Shown here: positions 24,225 through 29,891 of the stretch, piece after piece
Position numbering within the stretch: the first letter of the stretch is position 1
How the letters are laid out: each line of letters opens with the position of its first letter
IMG/VR virus record: IMGVR_UViG_3300020123_000104
Span: 1 to 33,777 of that record
DNA length: 33,777 bases
Strand: one strand, 5' to 3'
From: a virus
Notes under the pieces: generated by a model
What the model saw: only the letters and a program-made list of their open reading frames with translations
What the model was told of the DNA's origin: nothing
Databases searched by the model: none
Translations under genes and position numbers: made by a program

Positions 24225-24352
24225 CTTGATCGTCGCGCTTCACTCAATACAATAGCGACGCGCTGTTTATTTGGCATATTGGGATGTGATTTTTTCAATT
24301 CATGAAAATTTTCTTCTTGCACCTTCTTTGACTTTCCTTTTTTTAAAGGCAT
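24200..24352 (-). CDS. 50-aa basic phage peptide (MPLKKGKSKK family)
   Basis: The product MPLKKGKSKKVQEENFHELK, then QRVAIVLSEARRSRKKKRAK, is of a widely seen but uncharacterised phage miniprotein type with a MPLKKG start and a central VAIxLS-A motif. The start has AAAAGGAT upstream on the minus strand. It is the last gene of the leftward operon, and its stop codon lies within the terminator stem. Strong positive charge suggests nucleic-acid binding. Confidence 0.75.
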   Translation of the reverse strand: MPLKKGKSKKVQEENFHELKKSHPNMPNKQRVAIVLSEARRSRKKKRAKK

Positions 24353-24364
24353 ATGAATATCCTT

Positions 24365-24571
24365 TTAGTATGGAATTTTTACAACACAATCAAGTGTTGT
24401 AATTACAACATCGCCAGAGCTTTGTTCGACAAAGGAAAGCATATTGTCATCTATGTAAGATATATCGGTTACATGGTGGGAATAGACTAGGTGTCCATAA
24501 GAGTAGCATTTAACTTCGTTTGCTTGAGCTGATGTGCAAAGCAACAGTAGGAGAAGTGATAATTTTTTCAT
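24365..24571 (-). CDS. 68-aa exported protein with signal peptide
   Basis: From the ATG at 24571 the product begins MKKLSLLLLLLCTSAQANEV, a clear Sec signal peptide with a likely cleavage site after Ala-Gln-Ala. The mature part of about 50 residues has cysteines (KCYSYGH; TLDCVVKIPY) that could form a disulphide in the periplasm. An upstream in-frame start would bury the signal peptide and is rejected. An early-operon periplasmic protein could modify the envelope or exclude superinfection (inference). RBS GGA is weak. Confidence 0.65.
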   Translation of the reverse strand: MKKLSLLLLLLCTSAQANEVKCYSYGHLVYSHHVTDISYIDDNMLSFVEQSSGDVVITTLDCVVKIPY

Positions 24572-24701
24572 GTTTGCGCGTCCATGCAAAAGAAGGTGGC
24601 AATCAACACACACTCTAGCAGTGAGTTGAAGTGTTAATTTGCGAAATTATAATACATCGCTGTATACTCTGTTCGCAATACTTATGTGTGCTGATTTACC
24701 A

Positions 24702-24875
24702 TTATTCTGCGGGTGGAAGCGTCCAATCAAAATTTGGATCAGGAATAAAGCACATCGCTATTGTATCCTTCACGCCATCATGACATCTCAAAACCCACCC
24801 ACCAAAAACTTTGAGGCGCTCAGTATATTGATAATTCTCGAGTGGAACAACTGTTTCCCATGCTAAAACTGTCAT
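24702..24875 (-). CDS. Hypothetical 57-aa protein
   Basis: MTVLAWETVVPLENYQYTER continues to VFGGWVLRCHDGVKDTIAMC and FIPDPNFDWTLPPAE. RBS CGGAGG lies 6 bases before the ATG. It looks like a small beta-sheet domain with WVLR and MCFIPDP strands. It overlaps the zinc-finger gene upstream by 56 bases in another frame. Short proteins of this appearance occur in phage early regions; the function is unknown. Between it and the next leftward gene (24572-24701) I see nothing coding. Confidence 0.65.
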   Translation of the reverse strand: MTVLAWETVVPLENYQYTERLKVFGGWVLRCHDGVKDTIAMCFIPDPNFDWTLPPAE

Positions 24876-24981
24876 CTTTTGCCTCCGTTAGATCGCACGG
24901 AAGTTGACATTCCGTGCAGATATAGTGATTCGTTTCGCAGAATTGTACTTTAACATCCTTGGAGCAACAACGTGAAACCAT
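24820..24981 (-). CDS. 53-aa zinc-knuckle protein
   Basis: MVSRCCSKDVKVQFCETNHY followed by ICTECQLPCDLTE. Cysteines at 5, 6, 15, 22, 25 and 29 and His19 make a probable zinc-binding fold. The tail overlapping the next gene is probably disordered. The RBS AGGAGG is excellent, 8 bases before the ATG. Function unknown. Confidence 0.6.
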   Translation of the reverse strand: MVSRCCSKDVKVQFCETNHYICTECQLPCDLTEAKDDSFSMGNSCSTRELSIY

Positions 24982-25031
24982 CCTTGCGCCTCCTGGCAAA
25001 ATTCACCATTATCGCGCAAGGGATGATATTT

Positions 25032-25499
25032 TTAGAAAGGTATTTCTGAATCTTGAAAATCATTTGCTGATTGCGTTGCAACTGGTTTTAAGTAATCCAT
25101 TACAGTGTTTCTTTTGACAGTATTATTGTTTTGATCTTTACCGTCTTTTGTTTTGATATCAACTATAGGACATTTACCTGGCAACATACTAAATGTCAGT
25201 GTATCGTTATCATATTCTTCAAGTAGACCGCATGCGTCTGCTAGATGACGTAATTTCCACGCCATCTCACCTTCAAGCATCACCCAATCTTTTAATTTTC
25301 TATCACGACCATTGATATCAGTTACAAGAAGATCAAGGACAATCATATTTAGAATTGGTTTTGGTTTGCCATTTTTATTTAATCCGCCTTTCGATTTTGT
25401 TATTTCAATCGAATCGATAAAAGCATGATATTGTCCGTCTGTGATAAGACCTCTTAACTTATCTTCTTCTGCGCTAAATTTTTGATAACTAGAACTCAT
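25032..25499 (-). CDS. DUF669-like single-stranded DNA-binding protein with SSB-type tip
   Basis: 155 residues. The core (DGQYHAFIDSIEITKSKGGL, then PKPILNMIVLDLLVTDINGR, LKDWVMLEGEMAWKLRHLAD) has the strand pattern of the DUF669 family, which travels with Gp157 and AAA-type phage ATPases and is thought to be SSB-like. The last nine residues, DFQDSEIPF, match the acidic-plus-IPF C-terminal tip of bacterial SSBs that recruits host repair and replication proteins. Gene order (ATPase, Gp157, this) supports a recombination or annealing role. RBS AAGGAG 5 bases upstream. Confidence 0.8.
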   Translation of the reverse strand: MSSSYQKFSAEEDKLRGLITDGQYHAFIDSIEITKSKGGLNKNGKPKPILNMIVLDLLVTDINGRDRKLKDWVMLEGEMAWKLRHLADACGLLEEYDNDTLTFSMLPGKCPIVDIKTKDGKDQNNNTVKRNTVMDYLKPVATQSANDFQDSEIPF

Positions 25500-25508
25500 T
25501 GTTGCTCC

Positions 25509-26048
25509 TTAAATTTCATCAGTTAATATTTGCAGTTTAGTTTTTTGCTGAACACTGGCGCCAGGAACTTGCACGCCAGTTTTTAACACTTCTTCCTTGA
25601 TTGCGTTTTTATCTGGGGATTTCTCAACTTTTATAATTTCACGTATACGAATGAATCGTTCAGGAATTTGTGATGCGTCGACGACTTCCGTTGAATAAGG
25701 ATTTTTCTTAATGCGCAAGGTAAAGTATGGGCATTGAATCTCTGTCATGTTACAGCTTTCCATATTTCGCTTGAGATAATCTAATCGCTTATCAATTTCT
25801 TTGTTGTAAGCTGCTTCACGTTTTAATATTTCTTCTTTCATATATTCAATTTGTTTTTTGTCAGACTCCAATCCCTTAATCCAAGACGCAATTGAAATGC
25901 ACTTATCTTTTGCTGAAGTGGATAGCGCAGAAATCTGCGCGTCCACTTCCATATTTACTTCACCAGTTTCTTGATCATAAAGATTAGAAAGCAAGTTTTG
26001 TAATTCGTTTCCAATGTGATATAGACTTAAATTTCTTTGTGCGCTCAT
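25509..26048 (-). CDS. Gp157-family phage protein
   Basis: 179 residues. A helical N-terminal half with coiled coil (KGLESDKKQIEYMKEEILKR, YNKEIDKRLDYLKRNMESCN) is followed by the short beta region EIQCPYFTLRIKKNPYSTEV and PERFIRIREIIKVEKSPDKN AIKEE, the signature order of Siphovirus Gp157 (Pfam PF05565). Family members sit in early recombination cassettes and have been linked to phage resistance, but the mechanism is unclear. Its ATG overlaps the ATPase stop (TAATG-like, 4 bases), so translation is coupled. Confidence 0.85.
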   Translation of the reverse strand: MSAQRNLSLYHIGNELQNLLSNLYDQETGEVNMEVDAQISALSTSAKDKCISIASWIKGLESDKKQIEYMKEEILKREAAYNKEIDKRLDYLKRNMESCNMTEIQCPYFTLRIKKNPYSTEVVDASQIPERFIRIREIIKVEKSPDKNAIKEEVLKTGVQVPGASVQQKTKLQILTDEI

Positions 26049-26719
26049 AATGCAACATCCTCAAAATAATATGCGTTCATCTTTGACTTAACAAAAGCGA
26101 GATCATTGCCAATATATTTATCTTCAAACATTCCTTGCGGAGATTTTGCAATGTGACTGCCATCATTTTGTGTTAAGAATCGATATGATCCATCCATCAC
26201 TTGAGTATGCAGAACAATTGTAAACATGCCTTCAATCGTGATTTTTTCATCAAGCATTTTTCCAATCGATTTACATTTATATTTACCGTTTTGATCTGTG
26301 TCACTGTGAGATAGAACAAAACAAAATAAATCTTCTCTGCAATCGGTGAGTGATTTAATGATAGACCACGCGTGCTGACCGATTTCAGTAAACTTAACAA
26401 AACCTGTTTCAGTGGCTCGACGCATAAACTCATTGCACATTGTGTATTGCCAATCATCAATGATTAGATTTTTAATATCAGGTCTACATTCATTAATCAT
26501 TTTGATACAGCGCATGATTTTTAAGTAATCGTCTGATGCGTAGTAATTCCCCGTTGTGTCATCCCATCCTGATATTTTTACATAATTCTTTTTGTAACCG
26601 CGAAATGGTAACGGTTTATCAAGAACGTTGATGATGAAAGTTTCTTTTGGATCCAGCATTTGCAAAGATGTACTTTTGCCGGTTCCAGATTCACCAATGA
26701 TTAGACTTGTGTTAGACAT
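26045..26719 (-). CDS. RecA-like AAA ATPase (Sak4/AAA_24 type)
   Basis: 224 residues from the ATG at 26719, which has AGGTGG 6 bases upstream; an in-frame GTG three codons earlier is less likely. Walker A is GESGTGKS (9-16) and Walker B is NLIIDDWQY (residues 84-92). A sensor-like CFVLSHSD and later VLHTQVMDG follow. This matches the phage nucleotide-binding AAA_24 group that includes Sak4-type single-strand annealing/recombination ATPases. With the SSB-like and Gp157 partners it likely promotes recombination or replication restart on single-stranded DNA. Confidence 0.85.
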   Translation of the reverse strand: MSNTSLIIGESGTGKSTSLQMLDPKETFIINVLDKPLPFRGYKKNYVKISGWDDTTGNYYASDDYLKIMRCIKMINECRPDIKNLIIDDWQYTMCNEFMRRATETGFVKFTEIGQHAWSIIKSLTDCREDLFCFVLSHSDTDQNGKYKCKSIGKMLDEKITIEGMFTIVLHTQVMDGSYRFLTQNDGSHIAKSPQGMFEDKYIGNDLAFVKSKMNAYYFEDVAL

Positions 26720-26837
26720 AAATACCACCTAATAAAAATATGAATAAAAATCCAATAAAATAAATTATTTCGACAATAAGGACTGTCCATGATCTTGGAA
26801 AAGTGAGGCGTTCTTCTGCTGATATATAATCTTTCAT
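26712..26837 (-). CDS. 41-aa single-pass membrane peptide
   Basis: MKDYISAEERLTFPRSWTVL then a hydrophobic run (IVEIIYFIGFLFIFLLGGIY) spanning the membrane once. The ATG overlaps the upstream stop (ATGA at 26834-26837) and its own stop overlaps the ATPase start, so all three genes are chained. Predicted N-in. Role unknown; early membrane peptides can cause exclusion or lysis inhibition. Confidence 0.65.
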   Translation of the reverse strand: MKDYISAEERLTFPRSWTVLIVEIIYFIGFLFIFLLGGIYV

Positions 26838-27199
26838 GCTGCGTTATCCATATTGTAAAGAGTTAATTCGTTATCAATGAGTGACTGCATGTCGAGATAA
26901 AAATAATTTGTTACGCCGTCTTTCCATTCGTTAGCAAATTCATCTTTTGCGTCTTTATTAGTGGAGTGCATAAGAAATTTAATTAAAGATGGAAGCATTC
27001 TTTTTTCAAAGTCATAGTTATCTGAACCACACGCTTCATTAGCTAAAATTCGATCTTGGATTAAAATTGACGCGAATCGATGAATGTCAAAGTCTGGAAC
27101 TTCGCTAATATCAAGATTGTATGCGTTGGTTAGTTTGTCAAAAGTGGAATAGTTTCTAACTAAGTAACGTGTGTAGTTTGTAATAGATGTATTTATCAT
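26834..27199 (-). CDS. Hypothetical 121-aa early protein
   Basis: From the ATG at 27199 (RBS AAAGGA 9 bases upstream) the product begins MINTSITNYTRYLVRNYSTF. It is helical and acidic, with FDIHRFASILIQDRILANEA and a C-terminal NEWKDGVTNYFYLDMQSLID. The in-frame sequence further upstream overlaps another small gene and lacks an RBS. No family recognised. It is second in the leftward operon. Confidence 0.65.
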   Translation of the reverse strand: MINTSITNYTRYLVRNYSTFDKLTNAYNLDISEVPDFDIHRFASILIQDRILANEACGSDNYDFEKRMLPSLIKFLMHSTNKDAKDEFANEWKDGVTNYFYLDMQSLIDNELTLYNMDNAA

Positions 27200-27200
27200 G

Positions 27201-27308
27201 TTAGTCATTCCTTTGACAGTTAGTGTTATTCTCGTGCTCATCCTCGCACATAGGACAATATACCAAATGCTCACACGGATAGCTAAATTCGGAATTTTCG
27301 TTATTCAT
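27201..27308 (-). CDS. 35-aa zinc-knuckle peptide, first gene of leftward operon
   Basis: MNNENSEFSYPCEHLVYCPM followed by CEDEHENNTNCQRND. Residues Cys12, His14, Cys18, Cys21, His25 and Cys31 are spaced for one zinc knuckle. It is very acidic. The RBS is weak (GAGAGAT). Its stop is two bases from the next ATG. It is the first frame after the strong leftward promoter, which supports expression. Confidence 0.5.
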   Translation of the reverse strand: MNNENSEFSYPCEHLVYCPMCEDEHENNTNCQRND

Positions 27309-27353
27309 AAAATTATCTCTCTGCTAGTTAATAAAATATTTCTTACAGGAATA

Positions 27354-27382
27354 ATTCTATCTCTCAAGGTCTTCATAGTCAA
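27354..27382 (-). promoter_or_regulatory. Leftward sigma70 promoter (early operon)
   Basis: On the minus strand, TTGACT (27382-27377) and TAGAAT (27359-27354) are separated by exactly 17 bases. It drives the zinc peptide to 50-aa peptide operon that ends at 24193. CTCTC...GAGAG arms (27361-27365 and 27387-27391) flank the -35 region and could be part of an operator. Confidence 0.8.
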
Positions 27383-27407
27383 CACCGAGAGTAATTTATT
27401 TTATTAT

Positions 27408-27436
27408 TTGACAGCACTTTAAGAAATCGCTATTAT
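27408..27436 (+). promoter_or_regulatory. Rightward sigma70 promoter for the regulator operon
   Basis: Perfect -35 TTGACA (27408-27413), a 17-base spacer and -10 TATTAT (27431-27436), predicting a transcript start near 27443. The HTH gene starts 24 bases later. The two -35 boxes of this and the leftward promoter are only 25 bases apart, back to back, an arrangement well suited to joint control by the HTH protein. Confidence 0.88.
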
Positions 27437-27466
27437 CCGGACAGTGTTAATACCAGGAGAAATATC

Positions 27467-27667
27467 ATGAACTTAGGGGAAAATCTTAAAAAGATGCGCG
27501 TGTCTTTGCGCTACTCTCAACGCGAATTAGCGGACTTGTTAGAGATTAGTCAAACGGCTATTTCGCAATATGAATTGGGTCAAAAGAAACCTTCACTAGA
27601 TGTTATTAATAAATTCTTAAAGTTTGCAAAGCAAAATAAACTTAAGCTTAAACTATTGGACGATTAA
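27467..27667 (+). CDS. Cro/C1-type HTH transcriptional regulator
   Basis: 66 residues: MNLGENLKKMRVSLRYSQRE, LADLLEISQTAISQYELGQK, KPSLDVINKFLKFAKQNK. This is the XRE family five-helix DNA-binding domain with the helix-turn-helix at about residues 17-40. There is no C-terminal dimerisation/cleavage domain, so it is Cro-like or a small C-type regulator, not a RecA-cleavable CI. Strong RBS CAGGAG. Located directly between divergent promoters, it probably regulates both. Confidence 0.9.
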   Translation: MNLGENLKKMRVSLRYSQRELADLLEISQTAISQYELGQKKPSLDVINKFLKFAKQNKLKLKLLDD

Positions 27668-27696
27668 AAATGACCGCACATAGAGCAGAGGTACTT

Positions 27697-27954
27697 ATGA
27701 AAGATGGAACGAGGATTGCATTATTAGAACAATCGATATCACATATCAACGAAACAATGCTTAGGATAGAGAAAAGATTTGACGCGATAGATGCTCGATT
27801 TGATCGCGTAGAAGCACGTATAGATTCTTTGTCAGGCGAGATGAAGCAAGGATTTAAAGATATTAATAATCGACTATGGACTAACTTTTTTTGGATGGTC
27901 GGCGGTTTTGCTGGCATTCTTGGGTTGGTTGCTCATGCTGTACATTGGATTTAA
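27697..27954 (+). CDS. Coiled-coil protein with C-terminal membrane anchor
   Basis: 85 residues from the ATG at 27697, which has GAGG 5 bases upstream; ATG 27670 lacks an RBS. Heptad-patterned coiled coil (LLEQSISHINETMLRIEKRF, DAIDARFDRVEARIDSLSGE) is followed by a transmembrane segment near the C-terminus (FFWMVGGFAGILGLVAHAV). The arrangement is seen in XhlA-like and DUF1640-like proteins. Encoded with the regulator, it may be an inner-membrane exclusion or immunity factor (inference). Confidence 0.75.
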   Translation: MKDGTRIALLEQSISHINETMLRIEKRFDAIDARFDRVEARIDSLSGEMKQGFKDINNRLWTNFFWMVGGFAGILGLVAHAVHWI

Positions 27955-27963
27955 GGATTAGAG

Positions 27964-28380
27964 ATGAAAGATTTTATACTCGTTGGTGCTAAAGCTAACC
28001 TTGATAATTTTCTTTGTTTGATTGAAGCGATGGATATCAATTACATCGTCATTGAAACGGATTACACCGTTAACCATTTTGAAATAGTTCTCGCATCTTG
28101 CAGGGACAGGGGTTGTTTTAAATGGATTGCTGAAACAAAGAAATCCGCTTACATAGATGGTATGAAAGATGAGCGTGCCCGTCTTGCGCATATTGACTAT
28201 TCGGATTGTTTCCCCCGATTTTATTTTTATGCAGACAGTCTGATTAATGAGTTTTCGCGGTGGTGCGCTATTCGGAAGCAGGATATTCAGCTTATCAAGG
28301 TGCCGGTAGATTTTTCACCCAATTTTAACTGGAAATTTTATACGGAAATTATGAAAGATATTCTAGGGTCTTCCAAATGA
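27964..28380 (+). CDS. Hypothetical 138-aa protein of regulator operon
   Basis: MKDFILVGAKANLDNFLCLI, EAMDINYIVIETDYTVNHFE and a central DGMKDERARLAHIDYSDCFP region look like a compact alpha/beta domain with several Cys, Trp and Tyr residues. There is no catalytic motif that I recognise. RBS AAGGATTAGAG just upstream. It is coupled to the following gene (ATGA overlap). Candidate cargo of an immunity/exclusion operon; no firm function. Confidence 0.7.
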   Translation: MKDFILVGAKANLDNFLCLIEAMDINYIVIETDYTVNHFEIVLASCRDRGCFKWIAETKKSAYIDGMKDERARLAHIDYSDCFPRFYFYADSLINEFSRWCAIRKQDIQLIKVPVDFSPNFNWKFYTEIMKDILGSSK

Positions 28381-28595
28381 AATCTCTATTATTGCATTTT
28401 ATATATGGTGGTTTATTAGTCGGTATTGGAATTTACATTGCTAAAATTATGGAGTCAATTAAGAGAGTAGATGCAACTCATTATCAAAATTACATTGTGT
28501 GCCCAACCTGTTTCAGTGTCAGTTTTCATGAAGATGATATCAGATACAAGTATTGTCGGAGATGTTACAAAGTGCACGGAGATAAGCCGATTTAA
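28377..28595 (+). CDS. 72-aa membrane-anchored zinc-ribbon protein
   Basis: The N-terminus (LLLHFIYGGLLVGIGIYIAK, residues about 4-23) is a transmembrane helix. A cytoplasmic zinc ribbon with CPTC and CRRC pairs follows (YIVCPTCFSVSFHEDDIRYK, YCRRCYKVHGD). The ATG overlaps the upstream stop. Its own stop lies inside the terminator stem at 28585. Role unknown; it could sense or bind nucleic acid at the membrane. Confidence 0.7.
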   Translation: MKSLLLHFIYGGLLVGIGIYIAKIMESIKRVDATHYQNYIVCPTCFSVSFHEDDIRYKYCRRCYKVHGDKPI

Positions 28596-28613
28596 TCAAT
28601 AATCGGCTTTTTT
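28585..28613 (+). terminator. Intrinsic terminator of regulator operon
   Basis: AGCCGATT (28585-28592) pairs with AATCGGCT (28601-28608), an 8-bp stem with an 8-base loop, followed by TTTTT. It ends the rightward regulator operon and overlaps the 3' end of the convergent 35-aa gene. Confidence 0.85.
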
Positions 28614-28703
28614 CAAGATTTTCTTCATTTTTGGACTCGCCTTTTTCACAACTTTTTTAGCTTTCTTAATCATGCGTTTTAATGGCTTCTTTTTCATTTT
28701 CAT
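28596..28703 (-). CDS. 35-aa lysine-rich peptide
   Basis: The minus-strand frame MKMKKKPLKRMIKKAKKVVK, then KASPKMKKILKKADY, contains about 17 Lys/Arg residues out of 35. A clear RBS (ACGGAG, 5-6 bases before the ATG) supports it. Alternating basic and hydrophobic positions suggest an amphipathic DNA-binding or membrane-active helix. It is isolated on the minus strand, convergent with the regulator operon and divergent from the initiator gene. No convincing promoter was found. Confidence 0.65.
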   Translation of the reverse strand: MKMKKKPLKRMIKKAKKVVKKASPKMKKILKKADY

Positions 28704-28970
28704 ATCAACTCCGTTTGATCAATTAGTGGTAATGGGTATTAGCCCTTATGTTATCTCACATTCGCTTATTTATTAACAGAGTTACCCACTATTTCTGTGG
28801 ATAAGTTGATCTAAATGGCTGTGGCTTTAAGAGGGGATTGGTATTATCCTTGATACATTCATTGAGGGGAGTTACAAGCTCCCCTCTGATGGAAAATCCA
28901 TTTAATAGTGTCTTGAGCAGACAAAGCAATTTTAAAGGTTTTAGCATGGAATGCAACCCTTAAAGGCGCT
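28704..28970 (+). promoter_or_regulatory. Upstream control region of the initiator gene
   Basis: No gene in these 267 bases. They hold a consensus DnaA box (TGTGGATAA, i.e. TTATCCACA on the minus strand, 28796-28804), an extended -10 promoter TGgTATTAT with hexamer at 28842-28847 (-35 region CTGTGG is poor), and a perfect 8-bp hairpin GAGGGGAG/CTCCCCTC (28864-28871/28879-28886) in the predicted 5' leader. The hairpin has no T tail and more likely controls translation or mRNA stability than terminates. Confidence 0.6.
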
Positions 28971-28985
28971 TTGCTAGGGATGATG

Positions 28986-29891
28986 ATGCAAGAAAAAACT
29001 GTTCACATAGTCTTTCAGGTTCTTAATTACCTGACCAATCCTACTATCAAAAAGCCAAAATTATTACCCATTGATAAGCTCATTCTTTTGAAGCTTGCCA
29101 GTCACAAAGGCGAAAAGGGAATTTTCCCTATGCAAGAAACTCTTGCATCCACTTTAGAAACCTCCCTTCGTTATATGAAAACTCGCCTCAAATATCTTGA
29201 GAAAATTGGCCTTATTTATGTTGAAAAAGTGCACAGGAATAATCATTACCATCTTCCATTCTTATCCACAATAGGTGATCTACAGATCCCCTATCAAGAA
29301 TCGTCAGGTGATCCACAGATCACCTCACAGGTGATCCACAGATCACCTCATAGGGGATCTACAGATGCTACTAATAACAAAGTAAATAACAAATTAAATA
29401 AAACAGAGAGAGCACGCAAAAAGCGCGTGCCCCTCTCTCTCGATTTTCATCCTGATAAAAACGGACAAAAAATGTCCGAAGACGTTTCAGCAAAAACAGG
29501 CCTGAGTTTTGATCAACTGCTCACGAAATTTAAGAACCTGCAAAAGTCTAAACAAGCTACAAGTGCAGATTGGAACGCGGAATGGGAAAACTTCTTGATT
29601 AACGAAAGGCCGAGCGGTTTGTTTGGCGAGAAAAGACGGGCAGTCTCTCCAGCAAATGAAGTGAGATCAACCGTACCTTGGTATGTGCCCTCACCGCGCA
29701 AGCCAAAACCGGAAGTGGAGAAAAAAGACGAAACCCCTATCCCCTCACCCAAGGAAGTGTTAGCAATGATGCGTGCAGACCATGAGAAGCGCATGGCGAA
29801 AATGAATGGATCACAATCACATGGAGGTTTAACTAACGATGCCGATATATCCAGAGATAGAGCTGGGAGCGAGAGTAGCAAAGAAAATTAA
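28986..29891 (+). CDS. Lambda O-like replication initiator, contains the origin
   Basis: 301 residues from the ATG at 28986 (TAGGG 6 bases upstream; ATG 28983/28980 or TTG 28971 are alternatives). A winged-helix DNA-binding domain spans residues 25-90 (LASTLETSLRYMKTRLKYLE, KIGLIYVEKVHRNNHYHL). Residues about 96-140 form a polar linker, whose DNA is the iteron array. The C-terminal segment DFHPDKNGQKMSEDVSAKTG and ATSADWNAEWENFLINE is the helicase-recruiting type seen in phage O/DnaT-like proteins. It would bind the iterons and load host DnaB. The end is Pro/Lys/Glu-rich and overlaps the next gene by 53 bases. Confidence 0.85.
   Translation: MQEKTVHIVFQVLNYLTNPTIKKPKLLPIDKLILLKLASHKGEKGIFPMQETLASTLETSLRYMKTRLKYLEKIGLIYVEKVHRNNHYHLPFLSTIGDLQIPYQESSGDPQITSQVIHRSPHRGSTDATNNKVNNKLNKTERARKKRVPLSLDFHPDKNGQKMSEDVSAKTGLSFDQLLTKFKNLQKSKQATSADWNAEWENFLINERPSGLFGEKRRAVSPANEVRSTVPWYVPSPRKPKPEVEKKDETPIPSPKEVLAMMRADHEKRMAKMNGSQSHGGLTNDADISRDRAGSESSKEN
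29262..29439. other. Predicted replication origin (lambda ori type)
   Basis: Inside the initiator gene: a perfect DnaA box TTATCCACA (29262-29270); four dyad iterons (29273-29369); an AT-rich stretch (29370-29405, nearly all A/T with a few C and G) suitable for unwinding; and a strong hairpin GCACGC/GCGTGC extended by GAGAGA/TCTCTC (29406-29439, 2-3-base bulge). The order DnaA box, iterons, AT-rich element within the linker of the initiator gene is that of ori-lambda, with a DnaA box added. Confidence 0.8.
29273..29369. repeat. Four dyad-symmetric iterons
   Basis: Copies 2 (29306-29325) and 3 (29329-29348) are identical: AGGTGATCCACAGATCACCT, two inverted 8-base arms around CACA. Copy 1 (29273-29292) is AGGTGATC-TACA-GATCCCCT. 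Copy 4 (29352-29369) is AGGGGATC-TACA-GATGCT. Centre spacing is 33, 23 and 23 bases. They are translated as part of the initiator linker, so they are under double constraint. Confidence 0.9.

Noticed and set aside
24639-24866. Plus-strand open frame of 75 codons
   Set aside because: Lies opposite two minus-strand genes with strong ribosome binding sites, crosses the operon direction and has a poor start.
27467-27667. CI-type prophage repressor proving lysogeny
   Set aside because: Only the DNA-binding domain is present, with no dimerisation/autocleavage domain, and no integrase is seen; lysogeny cannot be claimed.
29273-29369. CRISPR array
   Set aside because: Repeats are spaced 23-33 bases centre to centre with almost no spacer and are inside a coding frame; they are iterons.
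29513-29881. Minus-strand 122-codon open frame inside the initiator gene
   Set aside because: Shadow frame; the plus strand carries a recognisable initiator C-terminal domain.
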